A stretch of 5,282 nt of DNA from an uncultured bacterium (GCA_938042205.1 CALIRS010000166.1:1-5282); one strand, 5' to 3'. Positions 1 to 5,282 are shown, numbered from the stretch's first letter. Numbers and translations: made by a program. The notes: generated by a model from the sequence alone, not told the origin.

Positions 1-274
1 AATAGAAGTTTTAGAAACACCAGGACATACTCCTGGAAGTGTATGTTATCTGGCAGATGGCTTTTTGTTTACAGGAGACACTCTTTTTAAAGGTTCGATT
101 GGAAGAACTGATATTGGTGGTGACTATTTTTTAATGAAAAAATCACTTGAAAGAATATCCAAGCTACCTTTGAATTTGAAAGTATATCCTGGTCATGGTG
201 ATGCAAGCACAATTGAAGAAGAACTAAAATCCAATCCATACCTTAAATCCCTGGAGAGCGTGGATGAAATATAA
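1..274 (+). CDS. MBL-fold metallo-hydrolase, glyoxalase II-like (3' end only)
   Basis: Partial gene, open at the left edge; the reading frame begins at base 2 and 90 codons precede the TAA at 272-274. The visible part is the C-terminal half of a metallo-beta-lactamase-fold hydrolase. It shows PGHTPGS (fragment residues 7-13, with metal ligand H9), the TGDTLF motif with bridging D26, then GRTD, and YPGHG with H65 as the last metal ligand. These are the hallmarks of the single-domain glyoxalase II/YcbL-type branch, which hydrolyses thioesters such as S-lactoylglutathione or related compounds in the cytoplasm; the substrate here cannot be told. There is no C-terminal glutathione-binding domain like that of classical GloB, since the protein ends about 25 residues after the last ligand. 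Its end overlaps the hisS start by 11 bp, which suggests co-transcription and coupled translation. This placement before hisS-aspS is recalled from several bacterial lineages. Confidence 0.88.
   Translation, partial: IEVLETPGHTPGSVCYLADGFLFTGDTLFKGSIGRTDIGGDYFLMKKSLERISKLPLNLKVYPGHGDASTIEEELKSNPYLKSLESVDEI
253..258 (+). promoter_or_regulatory. Shine-Dalgarno of hisS (GGAGAG)
   Basis: GGAGAG lies inside the last codons of the upstream hydrolase gene, 5 nt before the hisS ATG at 264. It fixes the hisS start and implies translational coupling. The same 5-nt spacing is seen before aspS (TTG 1534) and the lipoprotein gene (ATG 5140). Confidence 0.7.
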
Positions 275-1532
275 AGCTATAAAGGGAACTCGTGATATTC
301 TTCCGGAAGAAATGTTTAAAAGGAGATATATTGAAAATATTGCCAGAGAGCTTTTTGAAAGATGGGGATACCTCCCAATTTTAACGCCTGTTTTTGAACA
401 GACAGAACTTTTTGTAAGAAGCATTGGGGAAACAACTGATATTGTTCAAAAAGAAATGTACACTTTTCTTGATAGAAAAGGCAGAAGTCTTACCTTGAGG
501 CCAGAAGGGACTGCACCAGTAGTTAGAGCTTATCTTGAGAACAATTTAAAGGATTTCCGTAACCCTACCAAGCTTTACTATTTCATGCCGATGTTTAGAT
601 ATGAACGTCCACAAAAGGGAAGGCTTAGAGAATTTCATCAGATTGGATTAGAAGTTTTAGGGGCGAGAGGTCCTGATATTGATGCTGAAGTTATTTCTAT
701 CCTTGCAACTTACTTTGAAATGCTGCGAATAAGTACCTACGAAGTTAAAGTTAATACCATAGGATGTCGCAAATGCAGGGCTTCTTATACTAAAAAACTT
801 CGAAGATATCTTAAAGATTCATTTGAAAAGCTATGTGTCGATTGTCAATTTCGTTACGAAGCAAATCCAATGAGGGCATTCGACTGTAAAAACCGGACGT
901 GTCATTCTATTTTAAACAAAGCACCTCAAATAACTGATTATGTTTGCGATGAATGCCAGAGACATTTTGAAGGTGTGAAACATTTTCTAAACATATCTGG
1001 AACAAGGTTTACTGTAGACAAAAGACTTGTCAGAGGTTTTGATTATTACGAAAAGACAACTTTTGAAGTCGTAAGTCCTTTACTTGGAGCGCAAAGTGCT
1101 ATCGGTGCAGGTGGTAGATACGACCCATTAATTGCTGATTGCGGAGGAGAGGAAACTCCCGGTATTGGTTTTGCTATCGGGGTGGAGAGACTTCTTCTTC
1201 AATTGGAAGAAGAAAATGTATCGCTAAACTCTATACCGCCTGTTGATGTATATGTTTGTTATCTTGGGGAAGATCTACTTGATAAGGCATTAGAAATAGT
1301 TTTTAACTTAAGGGAAAGAGGTTTAAGCGTTGATATAGATTATGCTCACCGGTCTCTTAAAGGGCAGTTTAAGGTAGCTGATCGACTAAAAGCTAAATAC
1401 GTAGTAGTGGTTGCGCCTGAAGAGGAAAAAATGGAGTCTGTGAAAGTAAGAGATATGAATTCCGGTGAGGAGCAGATAGTAAAGAAAGAAGAACTTGCCA
1501 AAACTTTGATGGAAATTATTCATGGAGGCTAG
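264..1532 (+). CDS. hisS: Histidine--tRNA ligase (HisRS)
   Basis: Encodes a complete 422-aa histidyl-tRNA synthetase, the usual bacterial length. It attaches histidine to tRNA-His in the cytoplasm using ATP. Class II features appear in order: the N-terminal KGTRDILP (7-14) typical of HisRS; motif 1 region (about 33-58); TLRPEGT (77-83); motif 2 with MFRYERPQKGR and EFHQIGLEVLG (110-133); the HisRS-specific LVRGFDYYEKTTFE (255-268) and GAGGRYDPLI (281-290); and motif 3 GIGFAIGVERLLL (300-312). An alpha/beta anticodon-binding domain follows from about 327 to the end. The insertion domain between motif 2 and the histidine motif carries four Cys pairs (C168/C171, C191/C194, C208/C213, C228/C231), which could bind metal. 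The ATG at 264 is supported by GGAGAG 5 nt upstream and by KGTRDILP starting at residue 7, as expected. It overlaps the hydrolase gene before it and abuts aspS after it, so it is the middle gene of an operon. Confidence 0.98.
   Translation: MKYKAIKGTRDILPEEMFKRRYIENIARELFERWGYLPILTPVFEQTELFVRSIGETTDIVQKEMYTFLDRKGRSLTLRPEGTAPVVRAYLENNLKDFRNPTKLYYFMPMFRYERPQKGRLREFHQIGLEVLGARGPDIDAEVISILATYFEMLRISTYEVKVNTIGCRKCRASYTKKLRRYLKDSFEKLCVDCQFRYEANPMRAFDCKNRTCHSILNKAPQITDYVCDECQRHFEGVKHFLNISGTRFTVDKRLVRGFDYYEKTTFEVVSPLLGAQSAIGAGGRYDPLIADCGGEETPGIGFAIGVERLLLQLEEENVSLNSIPPVDVYVCYLGEDLLDKALEIVFNLRERGLSVDIDYAHRSLKGQFKVADRLKAKYVVVVAPEEEKMESVKVRDMNSGEEQIVKKEELAKTLMEIIHGG
1524..1528 (+). promoter_or_regulatory. 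Shine-Dalgarno deciding the aspS start (GGAGG)
   Basis: GGAGG sits in the last codons of hisS, 5 nt before the in-frame TTG at 1534. The competing in-frame ATG at 1522 overlaps this GGAGG and has only a weak TGGA upstream. Because other starts in the window also use 5-nt spacing, this site favours TTG 1534 as the true aspS start. Confidence 0.6.
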
Positions 1533-1533
1533 A

Positions 1534-3297
1534 TTGGGAAAAACACCTTTTTCAAGATTTTTAAGAAAGACCCATGGTTGTGGAGAACTCAGAGCTGAGG
1601 ATGAAGGCACTGATGTTATCCTTTACGGCTGGGTAGATTCTCGAAGAGACCATGGGGGTTTGATATTCATCGACCTAAGGGATAGAAGCGGAATAGTTCA
1701 AGTAGTGTCTGAACCAAAAAGTGATGCTTTTTCTGTAATGGAGAAAATAAGACCTGAATGGGTGGTAAAAGTGGCTGGAAAAGTGAGGATGAGACCTATA
1801 GGAACGGAAAACCCGAAAATGTCTACCGGGGAAGTAGAAGTTTTAGCAACTGAAGTTCAAGTCTTGAGAGAAGCAAAAACACCACCTTTTAAGATCGAGG
1901 ACAATATTGAGATTGATGAGAGGTTAAGGTTGAAATACCGATATCTCGATTTAAGAAGAAAGGAAATGCTAAAAAATATTATTCTCAGGCATAAAGTTAC
2001 TCTTGAATCGAGAAAGTTTCTTTCTGAAAATGGCTTCCTTGAAATCGAAACACCGTATCTTACTAAGAGCACTCCTGAAGGTGCCAGGGATTTTTTGGTT
2101 CCCTGCAGACTCAATCCAGGTAGATTTTATGCTTTGCCACAAAGCCCGCAGTTATTCAAGCAGATTTTGATGGTATCCGGTGTTGAGAAATATTTTCAGA
2201 TAGCAAGATGTTTTCGCGATGAAGATTTAAGAGCGGACAGACAGCCAGAGCACACACAGATAGATATTGAAATGTCCTTTGTTGAAGAAGAAGATATTTT
2301 TTCACTTGTTGAAGCATTGTTTGAGAAACTGTTTGAGGTTGCTAACCTAAAAATTTCAAGTCCTTTTATGCGCTTGAGTTATGAGGAAGCAATGATGCGC
2401 TATGGCTCAGATAAGCCTGATATCAGATTTGAGCTTGAAATTAACAATCTCACAAACATCTTCAGGGAAACAAAAATAGAAGTTTTCAGGAAAGCAGTTG
2501 ATAATGGAGGTATCTACGGAATTATCGTTCCTCAAAGATTAAGCCGAAAAGAGATCGATGAAATGAACGAATTTGTAAAGTCAAAAGGGGCAGCTGGACT
2601 GGCATGGTTTATACTGGAAAGTGGTGAAGTCAAATCGCCTCTAACAAAATATGCATCCTCTAAAGAATTGAAAGTTCTAAAAGAAAAATACTTGGATGAT
2701 GAGAGCACGTTGCTGGTCTCTTCTGGAGGTAAATATCATACTCTCCAGGTTCTTGGCGAGCTAAGAAATTTTATCGCAAAAAAATATCAATTAATAAATG
2801 ATTCTCAAGGATTTAAAATTTTATGGGTTACTGATTTTCCCCTTCTGGAATGGGACGATGAGGAAAGTCGCTGGAAAGCAAAACATCATCCGTTTACAAG
2901 ACCGACAGATGAGACAGTTGATTATTTAGAAAAAGATCCTGAAAAAGTAAAAGCTCATGCTTACGATATCGTTATTAACGGTGTAGAAATCGGTGGAGGC
3001 AGTTTACGAATATTTGACCCTGTAACCCAGACAAGGGTGTTTAAGGTTCTTGGAATTGACGAGCAAGAAGCCATGAAAAAGTTTGGTTTTTTGCTTGAAG
3101 CATTTGAATATGGAGTGCCGCCTCACGGAGGCATTGCGATCGGGCTTGACAGGCTGGCGATGTTGATTGCAGGAAGGTTGACAATTCGTGATGTGATAGC
3201 TTTCCCAAAAACCCAAAGTGGAACATGCTTGCTTACCGGTGCACCTGATGAAGTTGACTTAAAGCAGCTCAAAGAGCTTGGAATCAGGATTGACTGA
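1534..3297 (+). CDS. aspS: Aspartate--tRNA ligase (AspRS), bacterial type, probably non-discriminating
   Basis: Encodes bacterial-type aspartyl-tRNA synthetase, 587 aa from TTG 1534 or 591 aa from ATG 1522; residues below are counted from the ATG. It charges tRNA-Asp with Asp in the cytoplasm. Domains in order: OB-fold anticodon-binding domain (about 17-115, with GWVDSRRDHGG and FIDLRDR); class II core with the flipping-loop STPEGARDF (183-191), QSPQLFKQILM (207-217), motif 2 FRDEDLRADRQPEHTQIDIE (231-250), the bacterial GAD insertion (about 300-430), GGGSLRIFD (491-499) and motif 3 GGIAIGLDRL (536-545). H44 and G94 match the His/Gly pair (H31/G81 in Pseudomonas aeruginosa, also 50 residues apart) linked to recognition of both tRNA-Asp and tRNA-Asn. 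The shorter start is chosen because GGAGG lies 5 nt before TTG; family members usually begin near residues 13-14. It is the last + strand gene, and its 3' end overlaps the convergent membrane gene by 14 bp. Confidence 0.96.
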   Translation: MGKTPFSRFLRKTHGCGELRAEDEGTDVILYGWVDSRRDHGGLIFIDLRDRSGIVQVVSEPKSDAFSVMEKIRPEWVVKVAGKVRMRPIGTENPKMSTGEVEVLATEVQVLREAKTPPFKIEDNIEIDERLRLKYRYLDLRRKEMLKNIILRHKVTLESRKFLSENGFLEIETPYLTKSTPEGARDFLVPCRLNPGRFYALPQSPQLFKQILMVSGVEKYFQIARCFRDEDLRADRQPEHTQIDIEMSFVEEEDIFSLVEALFEKLFEVANLKISSPFMRLSYEEAMMRYGSDKPDIRFELEINNLTNIFRETKIEVFRKAVDNGGIYGIIVPQRLSRKEIDEMNEFVKSKGAAGLAWFILESGEVKSPLTKYASSKELKVLKEKYLDDESTLLVSSGGKYHTLQVLGELRNFIAKKYQLINDSQGFKILWVTDFPLLEWDDEESRWKAKHHPFTRPTDETVDYLEKDPEKVKAHAYDIVINGVEIGGGSLRIFDPVTQTRVFKVLGIDEQEAMKKFGFLLEAFEYGVPPHGGIAIGLDRLAMLIAGRLTIRDVIAFPKTQSGTCLLTGAPDEVDLKQLKELGIRID

Positions 3298-3910
3298 GAC
3301 TAAAAAATCTTTTAAAACACTTAACGGTACTTCTTCCGTAAAATGAAAGCATCTTTCCTGCAAGGCAGAATATAGTTCCAGCCCAGAAAAAAGGGATTTG
3401 TAAAGGATGCTCATTGAGTCCTCCAACTGACATCACAATTAGTGCGTAGGAAGCATGGAGAACTAAAGATCCAGACTTTTCTAATATATGCATCTTTTCT
3501 GACCTGATATCTTTACCGACAAGCAACTTGATTAAAAGATACAGATAAAATAGAAAAATCACTGACATAGATGCCACAATAGCTTGAGAAACGCCATTTA
3601 AAATCCAGAATAAGAAACCGGATAAGAGCGAGAAAATCGTTACAAGTACACCTTCTCTGATACGCAAAACGCGTTTTTCCAAGCAAAAGAATAAGGTAAT
3701 TATCAGGATAAGAGTTAAGCTAAAAGCGATGACATTAAGTGACCTCACATATTCTAAATAGACGGGAGTATTTGTCCAGTAAGGATAATTTAAAGACATA
3801 TACCAGGAATAAAATGTTGAAACAAGAAAAATAATTCCTAAAGATGAAAATAACAAAACAGTGACCATTACTAAATAAAACTCAAACAGTTCTCTTTTAA
3901 GGTTAGCCAT
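3284..3910 (-). CDS. Six-TM membrane protein of unknown function, paired with CcmF/CcsA-like gene
   Basis: I do not recognise this 208-aa protein. It is strongly hydrophobic, with about six membrane segments, roughly at residues 11-34, 57-77, 86-107, 109-132, 145-162 and 171-192, separated by short basic loops such as EKRVLRIREG (78-87) and KDIRSEK (133-139). No signal peptide cleavage site, CXXCH heme site or catalytic motif is visible. A few residues stand out as possible ligands (H141 before segment 5, H152 within it, and the following GGLNEHP loop with H168), but none forms a known motif. The ATG at 3910 has GGAG (3920-3923) 9 nt upstream. It overlaps the preceding CcmF/CcsA-like gene by 8 bp, so the two are almost certainly co-translated. 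By position it may be an accessory subunit of that heme-handling protein, or stand in for the part missing from it relative to full-length CcmF; this is inference. The stop at 3284-3286 lies inside the end of aspS. Confidence 0.82.
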   Translation of the reverse strand: MANLKRELFEFYLVMVTVLLFSSLGIIFLVSTFYSWYMSLNYPYWTNTPVYLEYVRSLNVIAFSLTLILIITLFFCLEKRVLRIREGVLVTIFSLLSGFLFWILNGVSQAIVASMSVIFLFYLYLLIKLLVGKDIRSEKMHILEKSGSLVLHASYALIVMSVGGLNEHPLQIPFFWAGTIFCLAGKMLSFYGRSTVKCFKRFFSLSQS

Positions 3911-4856
3911 AACTATGCACTCCGGGAATTAAATAGGTAGTAATATATGTAAAAACAAGCGCTACAAAAGAAACAACTCCAATTACGCAAGAGAGCCTAC
4001 CAGGCCATTTTCTTCCTGAGTAAATCCTCATATGTATGTAAGCAGAGTAAAAAAGCCACATCATGATAGACACGTTAATTTTTGGACTCCACCACCAGGA
4101 CTCGCCTTTCCAGGCTTCAATAGCCCAGGGATAACCTATAAGCATTCCTGCAGTTAGAAAAATATATCCAGCTTTAATTTGTTGATATGAGAAAGATTCA
4201 TATTCAAGCATTTTCTTTGTTTCACTAAAAATGCCCATAGTTAATGAAGGTATTGAGAGAAGAAATAGGGCATATGAAGTAAACAGCATCGGGGGATGAA
4301 TCCACATGTAAGGAGTGTTATAGAGATAAGTTGCACGAGCTTTGAAACTTATTATTTGATAATAGTCAAAGTGAGAGATTGCTCTGAAAAACTCTCTGAT
4401 TTCTAAATCTAAAAGAGGTAGTGGGTTAGAAAAAGGATCAAAAATAGCGACCAATCCTGAGAAAATTGCTGATACTATCGAAATGCCGATTTTTGTATTT
4501 TCATCTATCGTGTTGGTAACTTTAAGAAGGGCAAAGAAGAAGAACAAAAATAACCAGAAGAATAACTTTTCCGATTCGATCCAGGGGGGCACATAAAGAT
4601 AAATATTCTCAATTGGAATCGGTTGCGTGTCTAAATTAACAACCTGGTGAATAATCAGGTGAAACCTGATGATGAAAATAAATGAGGCAGTTAAAAAAAG
4701 AAAAGAAAAGACAAGAAGATAGCGAAGGAATTTTCGAAGATTTTTATTTACAGCAACTATTAGAAAAAGAAAACATAAAATAAACATAGGGATTTTAAAA
4801 AGGAAAGCGTTAGAAACGAGCATTTCTCTGGCAAGTTCGTATATTTTTAAATTCAT
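3903..4856 (-). CDS. CcmF/CcsA-like cytochrome c biogenesis protein with divergent WWD motif
   Basis: Encodes a 317-aa integral membrane protein with about eight membrane segments (roughly 17-36, 44-66, 97-112, 122-140, 183-206, 228-246, 260-275, 286-310). Family signatures run in order: an amphipathic loop ending PPWIESEKLFFW (90-101), which resembles the W-x-x-EGS-x-x-x-W region of CcmF; DPFSNP (140-145); MWIHPPMLFTSY (184-195), matching the CcmF HPPMLY-GY motif with a likely heme-ligand H187; a WWD-like segment WKGESWWWSPKINVS (249-263); and a C-terminal PGVHSYG (311-317) with H314, as at the end of CcsA. Such proteins present heme for covalent attachment to apocytochrome c on the outer face of the membrane. 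At 317 aa it corresponds only to the N-terminal half of CcmF. The usual Asp of WWD is Ser257, so heme handling may be altered. The ATG at 4856 lacks a clear Shine-Dalgarno; Met12 (4823) is a possible but no better start. The next gene overlaps it by 8 bp. Confidence 0.82.
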   Translation of the reverse strand: MNLKIYELAREMLVSNAFLFKIPMFILCFLFLIVAVNKNLRKFLRYLLVFSFLFLTASFIFIIRFHLIIHQVVNLDTQPIPIENIYLYVPPWIESEKLFFWLFLFFFFALLKVTNTIDENTKIGISIVSAIFSGLVAIFDPFSNPLPLLDLEIREFFRAISHFDYYQIISFKARATYLYNTPYMWIHPPMLFTSYALFLLSIPSLTMGIFSETKKMLEYESFSYQQIKAGYIFLTAGMLIGYPWAIEAWKGESWWWSPKINVSIMMWLFYSAYIHMRIYSGRKWPGRLSCVIGVVSFVALVFTYITTYLIPGVHSYG

Positions 4857-4872
4857 ACTAAAGTGAAATCTT

Positions 4873-4878
4873 ATTATA
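4873..4878 (-). promoter_or_regulatory. Candidate -10 box for the CcmF/CcsA-like operon (TATAAT)
   Basis: On the - strand this hexamer reads a perfect TATAAT. No good TTGACA-like -35 is found at 16-18 bp spacing. Initiation about 7 nt downstream would fall near 4866, leaving only some 10 nt before the ATG at 4856. The transcript would then be almost leaderless, consistent with the missing Shine-Dalgarno. The region is AT-rich, so a chance match is possible. Confidence 0.45.
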
Positions 4879-4922
4879 TCCGTTAACTATATTGAATGCT
4901 TTTTTCATTTATGGCTCAGTGA

Positions 4923-4928
4923 TAAAAT
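4923..4928 (+). promoter_or_regulatory. Candidate -10 box for the 6S-like RNA (TAAAAT)
   Basis: TAAAAT matches the sigma-70 -10 consensus at 5 of 6 positions. Start of transcription 7-9 nt downstream (about 4935-4937) coincides with the base of the long RNA helix that begins at 4939, which is the main argument for it. The -35 region at 17-bp spacing is only a T-run; TTGAAT at 4892-4897 lies too far away (25 bp). Confidence 0.45.
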
Positions 4929-4935
4929 AATCTTG

Positions 4936-5126
4936 GAAGTGAAGGTTCTGCCTTGTGCGTGAGGTGCTTAAAACTCGCTTGAGCCAGCACTTCGAGCGAG
5001 GGAGCCTGCCACTGCTGTCGGGATTGAGGCTTCTAAAGAAGCTTCGGCGAGGGCAGCACAAAGGCACCCACTTATGTGGGCGTGGGTTCAGCCGAGTAGT
5101 ACTTCACGGCAAGGCGGTGCCTTCAC
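4936..5126 (+). ncRNA. ssrS: 6S RNA-like structured RNA (probable ssrS)
   Basis: About 190 nt at roughly 58 % GC in an AT-rich genome, with no credible protein. The ends form one long helix: GTGAAGG (4939-4945) pairs with CCTTCAC (5120-5126), GCCTTG (4950-4955) with CAAGGC (5110-5115) and GTGAGG (4959-4964) with CTTCAC (5102-5107), with small internal loops between. Inside lie hairpins at 4974-5000 (10 bp, loop CCAGCAC), 5013-5058 (outer 7 bp, inner 8 bp, loop TAAA) and 5067-5080 (5 bp, loop TTAT). The size, the rod-like terminal helix with TGTGCGT opposite CACGGCA, TTGAGCC on the 5' side and CACC...GGGTTCA on the 3' side resemble 6S RNA, which binds the housekeeping RNA polymerase holoenzyme and modulates transcription in stationary phase. 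I recall Bacillus subtilis 6S-1 lying next to aspS, so the neighbourhood fits, though two genes intervene here. The alternative is a cis-acting leader of the downstream lipoprotein gene. Ends are estimated from pairing. Confidence 0.66.
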
Positions 5127-5134
5127 GGAAGGAG
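5120..5134 (+). promoter_or_regulatory. Shine-Dalgarno of the lipoprotein gene with overlapping anti-SD hairpin
   Basis: AAGGAG (5129-5134) lies 5 nt before the ATG at 5140. Immediately upstream, CCTTC (5120-5124) can fold back on GAAGG (5128-5132) across a 3-nt ACG loop and hide most of it. The same CCTTC also belongs to CCTTCAC, which closes the 6S-like helix with 4939-4945. The two pairings are mutually exclusive, so helix formation would free the ribosome-binding site. The pairing is visible; regulatory use is inferred. Confidence 0.5.
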
Positions 5135-5139
5135 TACAA

Positions 5140-5282
5140 ATGAATAGAAATAGTATCACTATTTTTTTAGTAGCATTTGTTGCAGTTATCGTATTTACAA
5201 TAGCTGGTTGTGGTGGTAGTGAACCGGAAACAAAACCCGCCATCAATCAATGCCAGAATCAAAATCAGCAGGTTCAAACAAC
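5140..5282 (+). CDS. Putative lipoprotein, N-terminal fragment (cut by window end)
   Basis: The first 47 codons of a gene running off the right edge. The product starts MNRNS, followed by a hydrophobic stretch (about residues 6-22) and a lipobox I-A-G-C with the lipidated cysteine at C24. This is a classic signal peptidase II signal, so the mature protein should be anchored in a membrane by its N-terminal cysteine. The mature part begins GGSEPETKP, a flexible linker, then becomes rich in Gln and Asn (about residues 36-46) with a second Cys at 38. No functional domain is visible, so the role is unknown. The ATG is supported by AAGGAG 5 nt upstream. It starts 13 nt after the 6S-like RNA with no terminator between, so it is probably read from the same promoter. 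Confidence 0.8.
   Translation, partial: MNRNSITIFLVAFVAVIVFTIAGCGGSEPETKPAINQCQNQNQQVQT

Noticed and set aside
1386..2114. Minus-strand open frames opposite hisS and aspS (also 224-424 and 3004-3226)
   Set aside because: They are antisense to strongly conserved synthetase motifs, lack start signals and resemble no protein.
3266..3278. AGCTC-AAA-GAGCT inverted repeat near the end of aspS as a terminator
   Set aside because: Only 5 bp, inside the coding region, and not followed by a real T-run on either strand.
4789..4823. Alternative start at Met12 of the CcmF/CcsA-like gene
   Set aside because: Its only upstream purine run (AGAG) is 2 nt from the ATG, too close to be useful; the first ATG is kept, though without strong support.
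5001..5030. Resemblance to cobalamin riboswitch motifs (GGAGCCTGCC, CCACTG, TCGGGA)
   Set aside because: The B12-box-like string comes before rather than after the other motifs, the remaining conserved core is absent, and no cobalamin gene follows.
4955..5143. 62-codon + strand open frame beginning with GTG
   Set aside because: It lies within the palindromic, GC-rich RNA region, has no ribosome-binding site, and its sequence is basic and low in structure. The base pairing explains the region better.
1..5282. Mobile elements, CRISPR arrays, tRNA genes, attachment sites
   Set aside because: No transposase, spaced direct repeats, tRNA-like cloverleaf or terminal inverted repeats were found on reading both strands.

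Overview
The window comes from an AT-rich bacterium with densely packed genes. It carries a class II aminoacyl-tRNA synthetase pair, bacterial-type Shine-Dalgarno sequences mostly set 5 nt before the start codon, and a bacterial lipoprotein signal at the right edge. The order MBL-fold hydrolase, hisS, aspS is known from Firmicutes and several deep-branching thermophilic or anaerobic lineages. The sequence alone does not fix the phylum. The heme-handling membrane protein points to cytochrome c maturation and so to a respiratory organism. There is no sign of a mobile element, integron, CRISPR array or phage.

Left part (1-3297, + strand): a tight translation-related operon. It holds the C-terminal 90 codons of a glyoxalase II-like metallo-beta-lactamase-fold hydrolase, then hisS overlapping it by 11 bp, then aspS. 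The best-supported aspS start is a TTG at 1534, one base after the hisS stop, because a GGAGG sits 5 nt before it; an in-frame ATG at 1522 is the alternative. AspRS residues H44 and G94 (counted from that ATG) match the pair described for non-discriminating AspRS, so this enzyme may also charge tRNA-Asn with Asp.

Middle part (3284-4856, - strand): a two-gene operon converging on aspS. Its last gene overlaps the aspS 3' end by 14 bp. The upstream gene encodes a 317-aa CcmF/CcsA-like protein with a degenerate WWD heme-handling motif in which Asp is replaced by Ser. It overlaps by 8 bp an unrecognised 208-aa protein with six predicted membrane segments. Together they look like a divergent cytochrome c/heme-lyase module.

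Right part (4857-5282): a 283-bp intergenic region with two divergent promoter candidates, followed by a GC-rich (about 58 %) structured stretch at about 4936-5126. It folds into one long terminal helix around a branched interior. Its length, terminal helix and several sequence signatures fit 6S RNA (ssrS). The RNA runs directly into the ribosome-binding site of a lipoprotein gene that is cut by the window end. The 3' strand of the helix can alternatively pair with that Shine-Dalgarno sequence. This 6S-like leader fused to a lipoprotein gene, with a possible regulatory toggle, is the most interesting item here.
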